Below, in pieces: positions 1 to 9,519 of a DNA stretch of 64,000 nt. The notes beneath the pieces were generated by a model that saw nothing but the letters and a program-made list of their open reading frames with translations, made no database searches and was not told where the DNA came from. Made by a program: the position numbers and the translations under genes. How positions within the stretch are numbered: the stretch's first letter is position 1; each line of letters begins with the position of its first letter. Source of the DNA: Diphasiastrum complanatum (Eukaryota > Streptophyta > Lycopodiopsida > Lycopodiales > Lycopodiaceae). Where the stretch lies: assembly GCA_029204225.1 (NCBI GenBank), contig CM055096.1, forward strand, positions 64,471,370 to 64,535,369, in the 5' to 3' direction.

Positions 1-33
<33 letters not shown>

Positions 34-93
34 ACCTCACATTATTGCTATTTTATATCCCTAAACCCTAAAAACATTAACCCTAACCCTAAA

Positions 94-182
<89 letters not shown>

Positions 183-774
183 CACCCGCAGGGCACCCGC
201 CATCTCTCTCCATCTTCCTCCCTGCCATCTCTCTCCACCCGCCCTCTCCTTCCTCTTTCTCTCGCCCCTGTCGCGCTCTGTCACCTCTCCCTCCTCTCGG
301 CTCATCTCTCTCTATCAATACACATCTCACAACAACCTACATCCTCACCTTACGCAGCAATAATCTGTTAGACGAGCTGTTTTTCTCAAAAGAAGCCAAT
401 TCTTTAACAGATTTGAAAATCCTTACCATTTTCTTGAGAGAGCAATGGTAGCAAACTAATGCAATGGCAGAGTGAAACATGAATACTGAAAGCATTCATC
501 AGGAAAGATTGGATTGATCGTCATTAAGCAAATGGCATGACTCTCACCTGTTTGTAAACTTGTTGCTGTAATGAAATTTGCATGAATCTCCTTCTTTGTC
601 AGAACAAGCTCAGTTAATGAAGCATAATGCAAATGCTTTCTCGCTTTAGACGTATTGACTGCCCAGAAGAGAGAGAAAGATCGCTCGTGGTTTTGTCAAC
701 TTATTAGAAGAAAAGAGAGGAAAGAGCTCTCTCTCTCTCTCTCCAACACCTCTCTCTCTCTCTCTCGCCCCCTG

Positions 775-821
<47 letters not shown>

Positions 822-978
822 CCGTTTCCAAAATTTTCTGAAGCACGTTCTCTCTCTAAAAAGAACGTGTGTGCCTTTCAACTCCACTTCAAGTTCCTTT
901 CAACGCCCATCAAATCCGTTTTAGGGCAAACATGGCCCAATAGAAAAGCAAGATTCAGTTTTTCTCTACAACAGCCTA

Positions 979-985
<7 letters not shown>
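1..985 (+). repeat. CT-flanked dispersed repeat, copy 1
   Basis: CT tracts lie at 1-30, 96-181, 729-743, 751-766 and about 778-815. Between them is unique sequence, including telomere-like CCCTAA-type motifs at 58-95 and a block at about 880-980. Both unique blocks recur, in the same order but inverted, at 21310-21990, so the microsatellites belong to a longer dispersed repeat. The long serine/leucine or arginine/glutamate open frames across it are only translations of the CT dinucleotide and are not genes. No transposase, LTR or tRNA promoter was recognised, so the class is unknown. Confidence 0.6.

Positions 986-1070
<85 letters not shown>
981..1070. repeat. (CT)n microsatellite, about 45 units
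   Basis: An almost perfect CT dinucleotide run of about 90 bp. It bounds the right side of dispersed repeat copy 1. No gene was found in the AT-rich 280 bp that follow. Confidence 0.95.
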
Positions 1071-1073
<3 letters not shown>

Positions 1074-1349
1074 CTTGTATTCACATATTGTGGCTTGGCA
1101 GTAGAGCTTAGGTTTTTAGTCTTAGGTTCAAATTGGTTCGGTGGTTTGGCTCCATTGTCTGCCTTTGAGTGTTATTTCAAGTTTGATCGTTGGAAATTGT
1201 GCTATTTTGGCATTTTTTTGGGCGAAATCTTGATGTTAGATATTAGTTCTTATAAATAAGATTCTATAATTGTTGTAAATTGTTGTGACTTTTACAAAGT
1301 TCTTAGCTCTAAGGATTTAAATGTAGAGCAAAATGAGAAGAATGTGATC

Positions 1350-1680
1350 ATAAGTGAACCTCAAAATGTTTTTCCATTAGAATTATTTCATGGTTTACCA
1401 TTTCCAAGTTCGTAGATCACATAGTTGAGTTATTTCCAAGTAGTCAACCTATTTCTTTAGACAACCTTATAGGTTTTTTTCATAAAGAAGAAATAGAGAT
1501 TACTAGCCAAATATAAATCTATTTAAGAATGGAACGTTTACAACCTAATAAATCACCATAGAATGCTCTTGTTCTCTTGAAAGGGAAGAAGGATGGAGGC
1601 TTTCAAATATGTGTCAACTACAATGGAGTAAGTAAAGTAAATACAAGAAATAAATATTTATTGCCTGTCAAATTTTAGCA
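1350..1680 (+). pseudogene. Ty3/gypsy reverse transcriptase N-terminal fragment
   Basis: Conceptual translation with frame changes gives VFPLELFHGLPFPSS, then VELFPSSQPIS, then PNKSPWNALVLLKGKKDGGF followed by QICVNYNGVSKVNTRN and KYLLPV. This is the order found at the start of Ty3/gypsy reverse transcriptases, which have consensus-like stretches such as LP-GLPP, HxIxLxPGSxPIS, PSxSPWxxPVLxVKKKDG and MCVDYRxLNKxTxKNxYPLP. Several stops and frameshifts show that it is dead. Nothing of the catalytic YxDD region was found downstream. Confidence 0.7.
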
Positions 1681-2350
1681 GCAAAATGAATCAAATCTAA
1701 AAGAGATGGAGAATGCACATTTGATTGATCTAGATCCAAACTATGAGCTAGAATCAAGACTAGTTAACAAAACTAGCTTATCTTGGAATTTAAGTTCACA
1801 ATTGGCACATGTTTTTGATCCAAAACATGATCTGATGGTACAAAAATCTTGGACAACCTGCTAAAAGTTTAGGAATCTGTTAGATTGTCAGTAGGAAAAG
1901 AGTCAGTATTTAGCAAACATAGAGATCCTAAGCAAACATTGACACCGCTGCTCCTAATAATCTTCTTCGCTCTTGCTCACAAATTCGTATCAAAAAGTTT
2001 ATTTTTTTATTCTCTGTGTTTTTGCATTTATCTTTTTTCCACCAGCACGCAAACAACCAACCATAAACGGTTCCAGTAAACCACCGCCCCACCGCTTTCC
2101 ACCACTTCCTCCATTTTTTCCAAGGGAGGAAGAACTGTCGGTTGTATCTGACGTTTGCACCCGACAACCTAGTAAAAATTCCATCCAACGTACATCCGAC
2201 AACCCTTTAAAAAAATTCTAACCGACACTTGCATCCGACGAAATCAATTAGTTCTCATGGCTAACTTACCAGAAGAAGTTATGGATGAGTTCACACCGAG
2301 CAATCATCAAATGATGAAAACAAGCCATATCGGCTTAGATCTCAGATAAA
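1681..2350. other. AT-rich spacer without recognised gene
   Basis: No supported coding region. Short open frames exist but show no family motif. This probably represents eroded retroelement sequence lying between two gypsy fragments. Confidence 0.4.
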
Positions 2351-2358
2351 TCAAGATC

Positions 2359-3720
2359 TTGGATCATCCAGATGGAGAGCTAATCAATTTGATAACCCTG
2401 ACGATCATCCTGTTTAACATGCTCACCATACCCCGATCCGATAAACAAACACCCAGATTGGAATTACCAAAGTTTGACGGTAATGTCCCTCATAGGTTTT
2501 TACAAATCTTTGAGAATGCATGCAAAGTATATGGAGTGTCTGATGCCATTTGTGAAGAAGATGAAGGGTCTCTGAAGAGCCGTTGCTTGTATCACACGAG
2601 CGCAACGTAGGGCCTTAGATCAGTCTAAGGACCAGCACAACCACACCCTCCTGTTAATACTTCCATGATTCTACAATCTTACCCTGACCTTGTAGAAGTC
2701 CAAAGGCAATACCAAGAATTTCGAGATGAGTTTGATAGAGCTGAAAATAAGATTTCTACTCTGCCGTCCTCCCAGTTACCTACGCAGGGGCAACCACCAC
2801 GAGGAATATAGGTACTCTCCAATCTCTTACAAGCTCAAATCACCATGCCCTTCTATACGGCCGTAAAATTTTCCAAACCCCTGCGGGATGCCATATTGCA
2901 AAGCTCTCAGCAGCCTGATGTACCAGACGAGTTGAGACAACCGGAAAATGCTGAAGTGGTTCATAATGTAGACATGAGCTTACTTCATATAGGTGATGCT
3001 AAAGATAGCAGCATCACTTTACCAGTGCACTACAAATCTTACCCATCCATGCAAGCCATTCTCGATAGTGGGTCTAGCGTGAATATTATCACCCTGTCCT
3101 TAGCCAAGGCATGGGGAATATCCACATTGGAAAAGCCTAAGTACAAGTTACGCATGGCTGACCAACGAATGACGACACTTGCCGGTCACATAGCAATTTA
3201 CCGATTAAAATTGTCAGTTTGATTTTCACCATAGAGTGTGTAATACTATATTTTCCTGATGAATCGCACACTTATCAATTCCTTCTTGGAACGCCTTGGT
3301 TAGAAATGGCCAGAGTGATTCAAGATTGGGAATGGCAACAGAGACAGGAGAATATCTGTCGATGCCATAGGAAAGATAAAGCCTGCACGAATTGAAGACG
3401 ATTGGTCTTCAACTACCTATGATGGCCCCGACAATATCGATTCAACCATAAAGAGTCATTACATGCAGAGTAATGATATCATTAATTGGGGTCAAGCTTT
3501 AGCGACCATCGATTGTATCAATGCCACTCTTTGTGAACACGAGGTTCAAGAAGAGGCACCCATCAAAATCACTATAAACTCCACGGATATCAACACTCCC
3601 ATCCTGCCCTTGTACATGATAGATGCACTCCCTATTGAGTGGATACCTGAAAATGCTTTTATTACTGAAGTGAGGATGACATTCTTATTGTGGGAGAACA
3701 TGAATTATCTGATGACCAGC
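2359..3720 (+). pseudogene. Ty3/gypsy gag-protease relic
   Basis: The first part (2359-2610) contains LELPKFDGNVPHRFLQIFEN, the PKFDG-type start of a gypsy gag. The second part (2845-3222) is an aspartic protease with the active-site motif ILDSGSSVNIITLSLAKAWG (Asp-Ser-Gly). After a frameshift near 3220 the protease C-terminus continues as QFLLGTPWLEMARVIQDWE, matching the retropepsin LLGxPWL motif. A last open part (3463-3720) is probably inter-domain pol sequence. Stops and frameshifts at about 2610-2845, 3222 and 3395 make it non-functional. It meets an oppositely oriented gypsy fragment near 3730. Confidence 0.75.
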
Positions 3721-3734
3721 TTATTCACTTGCTT

Positions 3735-4640
3735 TTCTTTGGTACCACCACAATTGGCGATATCCAACTGGTGTGCTCGATTTCATACATGAAATTGGCA
3801 TCAAGGAGCTTTTGAATATCTTCTCGGATCTTCTCGCGATAGGTAGGATTGGTGCGATAGGGTTTTGCTCTCACAGGTATGGCATCATCCAATATGGGAT
3901 TGTATGCACTGCAACATCAAGAAGAACCCCCTTCATTTCTTTATAACTCCATGCAAACACATCTCTGTATTTGCGCAATAACTCTTCTAAATCCCGTAGT
4001 TGGGTTGGATTCAGGTGGGCTCGACCTACGTGCACAATACGGTCGATATCTTCATCATCATCCTTCAGATTGAGAGGTATGCTCTTTGCAAGTCTCTCAA
4101 AAGAAGTTGATGGTGGTTGAGGTTCCCATTTTGGCTTTACCATATTGATGATGACATCATCAGTCGTGTAATCCTTAAAGTGCTGGGGAACATCATAAAG
4201 TGGATCATCAACTACCTCGGGTGAGATCTTAGAAATGTCTTCTACAGGTTTGTTGGTAGATGATGAAGCCTAACTAGGATTTTTTTGGTTTTGTATCAAA
4301 GGTTTGATTGGCTGTTTCAGCTTTTTGCACATTTGGAACTCTTATCAGTCAATCGTACATCAACCTTTGATTTGTTTTTTAGCATGCAAGATATTTGCGG
4401 ATTGGTAGTAGTAGGCATGCATGGATTTTTTTGTGTTTTTTTGCGAACTAAGTTTTCATCATTGGTATTCAAGATTTCATCATGGTGTACGTCCCATTGA
4501 TAGACTTTTAATATTGGTCGGTATACACGAGTGTTTACTGGTTGTGGATGTTGCACACAAGCCAATGGTGATGGAAGTTTAATCTCTCTCAGTATAAGAC
4601 ACTTTCCTAATCGCTCGGGATCGAATTTGATGATATCCAT
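3735..4640 (-). pseudogene. Ty3/gypsy reverse transcriptase N-terminal region, inverted
   Basis: Read on the minus strand from 4143, the sequence gives LRDLEELLRKYRDVFAWSYK and then EMKGV. After a frameshift near 3890 it gives DDAIPVRAKPYRTNPTYREK, then REDIQKLLDANFMYEIEHTS and WISPIVVVPK. This is the standard entry into a Ty3/gypsy RT domain (DVFAWSYxDM, PVRQKPRR-type, WxSPIVxVxKK). Sequence from 4317 to 4640 is open in the same orientation and may be upstream pol spacer. The catalytic palm is missing because the fragment ends at the junction with the plus-strand gag-protease piece. Confidence 0.75.
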
Positions 4641-5689
4641 ATCTGAGATCTATTCGGCTAAAGTATTTGGCACTCCTACAAAAAATAATTGTAGAGCCTA
4701 GTACACATAACAACAAGCAAACTAAACAACTTCAATTCTCACGCAAGCCACTACATTTTTATATTACTAGTATGGAGAATATTAAGGGAACTTTCCAAGC
4801 TATTTCTAGGATTAGGGCTAAGATTTTCCAAAATTTGACAAAGGGGCTCAGTACAACTCAATTAATGTTAATAAAAGCATTGACCTAATCAAGGCCATGA
4901 TTATCATAGTCAAATTGAACTAAATGCCTTCTATAGATGACTGCCAGAGGCTCTTACAATCCTCAAACTAGCATGTTAACACCTTCCAAGCACAATCTCC
5001 TCATGTTTCACAGAGGATTGACGGGTTGGGTGTGTAGCCCTATGCTTCCCTTTGTCACACTACTTCGGGTGGCAAATGAGCATTAATTAGAACCTTGTAG
5101 ACACAATTTCAATAAGTAAAATGGTCCCTTGTGATTAGCTTCTTACCAAATGGTGAATTCTTTAAAAACCTAGAGTGTTGAGGAAGGAGTGCTACCAAGA
5201 GAGGAAATCAAACCTCATGAGGATCAAGTTTTGTCAATTTGGATATTGGAATTTGGATTAAGTTTGCTTTAGTTACCAGTGATTGCTCGTTTTGCATGTG
5301 TTAAAGAGCATAGTAGTTTACATATTGTCCAACAAGGTACGACTCGATAGAAGAGATCCCAATTACAAATAATGATTTTTTCCAAAACAAATTAGCACTC
5401 TTCTTTTTTTTTGTGGGGGGGGTTTGGGGTTTGGAGAGAAACCTCTTCTTGATTCAAATCTACAAATTATGGTGAGCCCAGGTAAACTAGCGACTCCATG
5501 TGAGAGATGTCAAGCTAATACAAAAACTGAAGCAGACACAAATATTCAGAATAGTCTGTTCGGGCAGACAACGCACAGAAAATTTTCAGATTTGAGTTTC
5601 AAAATCTGTCAGAGGAACATGGTACAAAAGTTATTAATTTGCAACAGCAATTTTTTTTTTGCAATGTCTTAAGCTACTAGTGGTTGGTT
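4641..5689. other. Non-coding spacer
   Basis: AT-rich DNA with short open frames only and homopolymer T/G runs around 5405-5430. No family motif or RNA gene was recognised. Confidence 0.4.
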
Positions 5690-5836
5690 ATATAAAACAT
5701 ATATACAACGTAGCAACGCCGGTTGGGCAATGCCTATGTCAGCTAGCCCCTAGGATGTCAGCGGTCGGGAATCGAATCTAGCCCGCACCTAGCCTGCGAC
5801 AGTTAACAGCGCTACCCAAACAGCATTTTTATACTT
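5690..5836 (-). mobile_element. Candidate tRNA-derived SINE
   Basis: On the minus strand, GGGTAGCGCTGTTAACTG (near 5810-5830) resembles a tRNA/SINE A box. GATTCGATTCCC (near 5768-5780) is a good B box (RGTTCRANNCC type), spaced as in a tRNA. About 60 nt of non-tRNA body follow, ending in an AT-rich TATATATG-like tail near 5690. This is the layout of a plant tRNA-derived SINE. No target-site duplication was confirmed, and an eroded tRNA pseudogene remains possible. Confidence 0.45.
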
Positions 5837-6579
5837 CTAAGCCTGTAGAGATAAAGATCTAAAGTTCTAAAGCAGATACGTCTCTTCCGCCTGAAACCTG
5901 GTGCCTGGATCGCGTTTGATGTTACTTAGATGTTGTCTCAGGCAGGGATAATTTTAATTCTTTATCTGTATCGTGATCTTGTGAGGAACGGGAACAAGTG
6001 GCAATTTATATATGGAAGCTTGGTGGCAACAAGGAACAGTTCTCAAATGAGCCAGACATATATGGCTTTTGCCCTTGTGAACCAACTCTGGCCTCTGCTA
6101 TAACTAATAGTGATGGTTTCTATAGCAAAACCGCACGAGTTTACTTAAACTTTTTATGAAAAGGTCACATTACAAGCTCAGGAAGAGCAATTTCCATTTC
6201 ACACCCTGTCAAAACTTTGAAAATGACAAAACAAAAAAACTTGAGAGGCTATACTCAGCCTTTCTCGAAATAACGCCGACTTTTTTCTTATTTCCTTTAG
6301 GCTGAAGAGAATCACAGAAAACAGCAAGCTTTAGAAACAACTAGTCTGTGAGGTTGCTGCTTGTAAGATAAAAGGAGACGAAATTCCACAAGGTCATCAT
6401 GCTCTTCTGCTTAATACTACCTCTAATAACGTACAGGATCAACAATCCCTACATGCATGCTAATGAAGGAATTGGCCTACCAAGTTACATAATTACATGA
6501 TAAAATGTCTCTGCTCAGATGATAAAATGTATCTGTTCAGAAAAGTCGATATCAACACGTACTTTTTGTTTCCTAGGCT
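5837..6579. other. Spacer and probable 3' region of the RING gene
   Basis: No coding sequence was recognised. The part nearest 6580 is expected to contain the 3' UTR of the minus-strand RING gene, but no poly(A) site can be fixed from sequence alone. Confidence 0.35.
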
Positions 6580-8318
6580 TTAAGCCGCACGCTGCTTGAG
6601 TGAGATGATGTTAAGAGAAACATCAAAGTTGTATCCCCTCCTGCAACCAGGACAACGGCCATCTTCCGAAGCAATCCTGTGTACGCAAAATAGGCAGAGA
6701 AGGAAACCACAGGCGCACGGCAGAAACGAAGCGTCAGTACTATCCAGCTCTTCTGTACAAATAGGGCACTCGCCTGCTGGAGTTGCCGGGGCAGCCCTAA
6801 CACTTTTACTGAAAACAGAACTCCATGAAGGGGAACTGGAATCTCGAGAAGTGCTTCGCTGCTTTCTCAAGCTTGGCAATGTAGGAGGTCGAGAGATGTC
6901 ATCTGGCTTCCAGGCACGGCAGCCAGTAGACCTACTCCGACTGAAAAATGGGTTGAATTTTGTCATGTAGTCTGGCTTCAGCACACTAGTACGGATATCG
7001 ACATTGCGAGCTCCTTTCGACTCCTGTTCTCGCTCCAACGGAGCTGATTGCTGGACTTTATGTAATACAGATTCCAAAGCACAAGTCTGTTTACGATCAA
7101 GTAAGGTCTGTGCATATAATGCATCTGCGGCAGCCTCCCAATCCTCCTCGTCATGAGATCCTTCCGTCCCTTTGCTGCTGATGGAAATTACGCTATGGTT
7201 GGTGGAACTATCAGTAGACAAGCAGGGACTTATGTCGCCGCTTAACCAGTCCTTCAACTGCTCCTGTTTCTGCTTTATCTGCGAAAATGTGTCGTCTGTA
7301 ATGCCATTCGACTTCATCATATTCCTAATAGAACTGATTTTTCTCTTCTCCTTCGCTTTTTTGGACTTTCCCTTTGGACCCGAACAATCATTTACGGCGT
7401 TTTGCTTCGAACAACCGTCCCTCGTCAAAATTGTATTTCGGTCTCTCTCAGGAGAACTTGCTGTCAAACTATGATGGAAACCACCAGTTCTGCTCTCGCT
7501 CTTGCTCTCGTCCTCGTTAATATGATCACCATCCTTGCGAGCAATAAAATGCCCGTCTTTGTGTGATTCCGTGACATTGGAATCAAACTGATCTTCGTAA
7601 AAATTCAGGACTGAAGACTCGTTATCACTTCCCTCTGTCACGGACCCTGTAAACTCTTCGGACGAGATCTTATAACTTTTCATCGTAGATCCCTCAGACT
7701 TAATAGGTACATCTTGCTCCGAAACGCCCGAAGATATTTCGGCTTCTTTATGCTCATTATCCTTCCAATCTTTACAGTTCAGATCAAGATCAGATCTGCT
7801 GCAATTTTTCCCTGCAAAATTTAACAGATCGCTAATAAACCTACTGAGGGAGAAACTACTGCCTACTTAACAAAGAAAAAATGCTGCATCCCGTTCAAAC
7901 CAAATGCGGTGGGATTCCTAAAAGTAAACTCCTAACAAGAACTAAACGACCTGCAAAAAGAAATGATAAACCGGACTGTAACAGAATACACTCACACTGT
8001 ACCTTGTGAAAGCCACTGCTCACGCCGAGCATCAAGTTTGTACTGCTTCAACTTGGCTGTGCGATTCAACTGCAACAAACTCAACAATTTTCCAACAAAA
8101 TATCACATACGGTCCAAAATTTCGTTCTATTCTGATAAAGGCCCCCTCAGAAACAATAACAAAATTCACAGACGCACAAAACCAAGCATAATGAGAGCCA
8201 CTCTCCTTATCAACAACTGCTATGAGCTAGATAGATAAGGGCTTACCCTCTTTCTCTTACTCGCATCCCTTGCATTCCTGGAGAGCAGGGGCTCCAAACT
8301 GCCGGCCTGTGAAAGCAT
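6580..8318 (-). CDS. CNOT4/NOT4-type RING finger protein, two exons
   Basis: Exon 1 is 8318-8261 (ATG MLSQAGSLEPLLSRNARDA, donor A|GTAAGA) and exon 2 is 7811-6580 (acceptor TTTTGCAG|G). The phase-1 junction keeps one frame, giving 429 aa. A C4C4 RING lies at residues about 366-409: CPIC, a 13-residue spacer, CAC, 4 residues, CLFC, 10 residues, CPGC. This spacing, with all eight cysteines and no histidine, is that of the NOT4/CNOT4 RING, which acts as an E3 ubiquitin ligase that recruits an E2. The long N-terminal part is Ser/Asp/Glu/Lys-rich and probably disordered, with a basic patch (KGKSKKAKEKRK). No RRM follows, unlike canonical CNOT4, so it is a plant RING protein of this class rather than a proven CCR4-NOT subunit. 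A downstream donor (AGG|GTAAGC at 8246) breaks the phase and was rejected. Ligase activity is inferred. Confidence 0.85.
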
Positions 8319-8880
8319 ATTATCGAAAATTGCCTTCAAAACGCTGCAACAAACTCGATCACAACACAGAAAATCTGCTATCATAAACAAAACTGACAGG
8401 AAGGATCAAACTCCAAAAAACCAAAAAGAAAACGAAAACGAAACCCTTCAAAGCACCAAAAGATCCCAACAGATCACAGGAATCAGAATGAAGATCCAAT
8501 CTCACACTGATCATGGAAAACTCTTGAGAATCAGAAAGCAGAGATTCAGGAATTTGGATCGAACGAAAAAGCATCGAAAATGAGCAGCCAAAAGCGAAAA
8601 GATCTGTTGATAATGATCGCAACCAAAAAGCCAAATCAAAAATTCAGACCGGTCACCCCGAGCCTAGCTTCCAAGGCGGGTGGTTCGGAACCCAACCTAC
8701 CATAGCACCCACTCTACATCTAGATTTTTTGGGAAACGCATTTCAGTTTATTGTGAATTCCGTTTTAAAGCTGGGTAGAGAGGAGTCTAGAACGTTCCGT
8801 CCTCGTCTTTCTCCCTAGAGCCTGGGTGACCGTACACGTGTAGTGATCGGTACCGTCCGTGGAAGAGATCACGTGGATAT
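8319..8880 (-). promoter_or_regulatory. 5' region of RING gene with two G-boxes
   Basis: The 320 bp immediately upstream of the ATG look like a 5' UTR or promoter. Two perfect CACGTG palindromes occur at 8835-8840 and 8870-8875, 35 bp apart, about 520-555 bp upstream of the start codon. CACGTG is the core bound by plant bZIP and bHLH factors. Whether they act here is inference. Confidence 0.35.
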
Positions 8881-9519
8881 TTGGACCCTCGGATGAAAGG
8901 AAGCGCGGCCGTTGATTAAGGAGGATTTTAGGGCCCCCTTTTGGGCTTTTCCGAGGTAGGTCGACAGTCTGCCCACTCCAAAGTCCAAAGAGCTCCCTCA
9001 CTTGCATTTGGTATAGGAGGTTAAAGCGCGGGGGCGGATTTATTTGTGGTAATGGCCCCGACATGATTTTGGCCCTGCCGTAGGCAGGGGGTTATTGTAA
9101 TCAGGATTGGTTTTAACCTGCTTGTGATCTTTTTATTTTCCTTTATTTTTTTTCAAATATTTATATATATATTTTGAGTCCTTTGCGATTTTCATGTGCG
9201 TGGCACGGGGTAATTTCTCGACTTTTTGGAAAAACATCGTGTTTTCATTTTCCAAGGACTTCAGTAATCTCAAATCAACTTGAACCGTGACAATTGACGT
9301 TTGGAGTGTGAAATTTGACGCTCTTTATTGTTTCTCTATCACGTTTGTTTCCTTTCTCGATCTCCTCGTTGTCGTAGCCAGTTGTGTCCAAAGCTGGGTT
9401 GTCTTCTCTCATACGAACGTTTTTACTCTGTTTCTAAGCTATTATGATTGAGATTCAAGATCTATCTTTGATTCTATGGCAAAAACACACTACTACATGC
9501 ATTCAATCACTTCCAACTC
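8881..9519. other. Spacer without recognised gene
   Basis: GC-richer near 8900-9060, then AT-rich. No coding family, RNA gene or repeat could be supported. Confidence 0.35.

Noticed and set aside
58-95. Telomere (CCCTAAA motifs)
   Set aside because: Only a few irregular units, flanked by CT repeats and repeated inside a dispersed element at 21.9 kb; not a chromosome end.
48-330. Long Arg/Glu or Ser/Leu open frames across AG/CT tracts (also 655-1084, 21446-22284, 27326-27796, 61171-61290)
   Set aside because: They translate dinucleotide repeats on either strand and have no stop by composition only.
8246-8247. Alternative exon 1 donor AGG|GTAAGC in the RING gene
   Set aside because: Leaves phase 0 while the exon 2 acceptor needs phase 1; the upstream donor A|GTAAGA keeps the frame.
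8765-9064. 99-codon minus-strand frame
   Set aside because: No motif, no splice context, lies in the upstream region of the RING gene.
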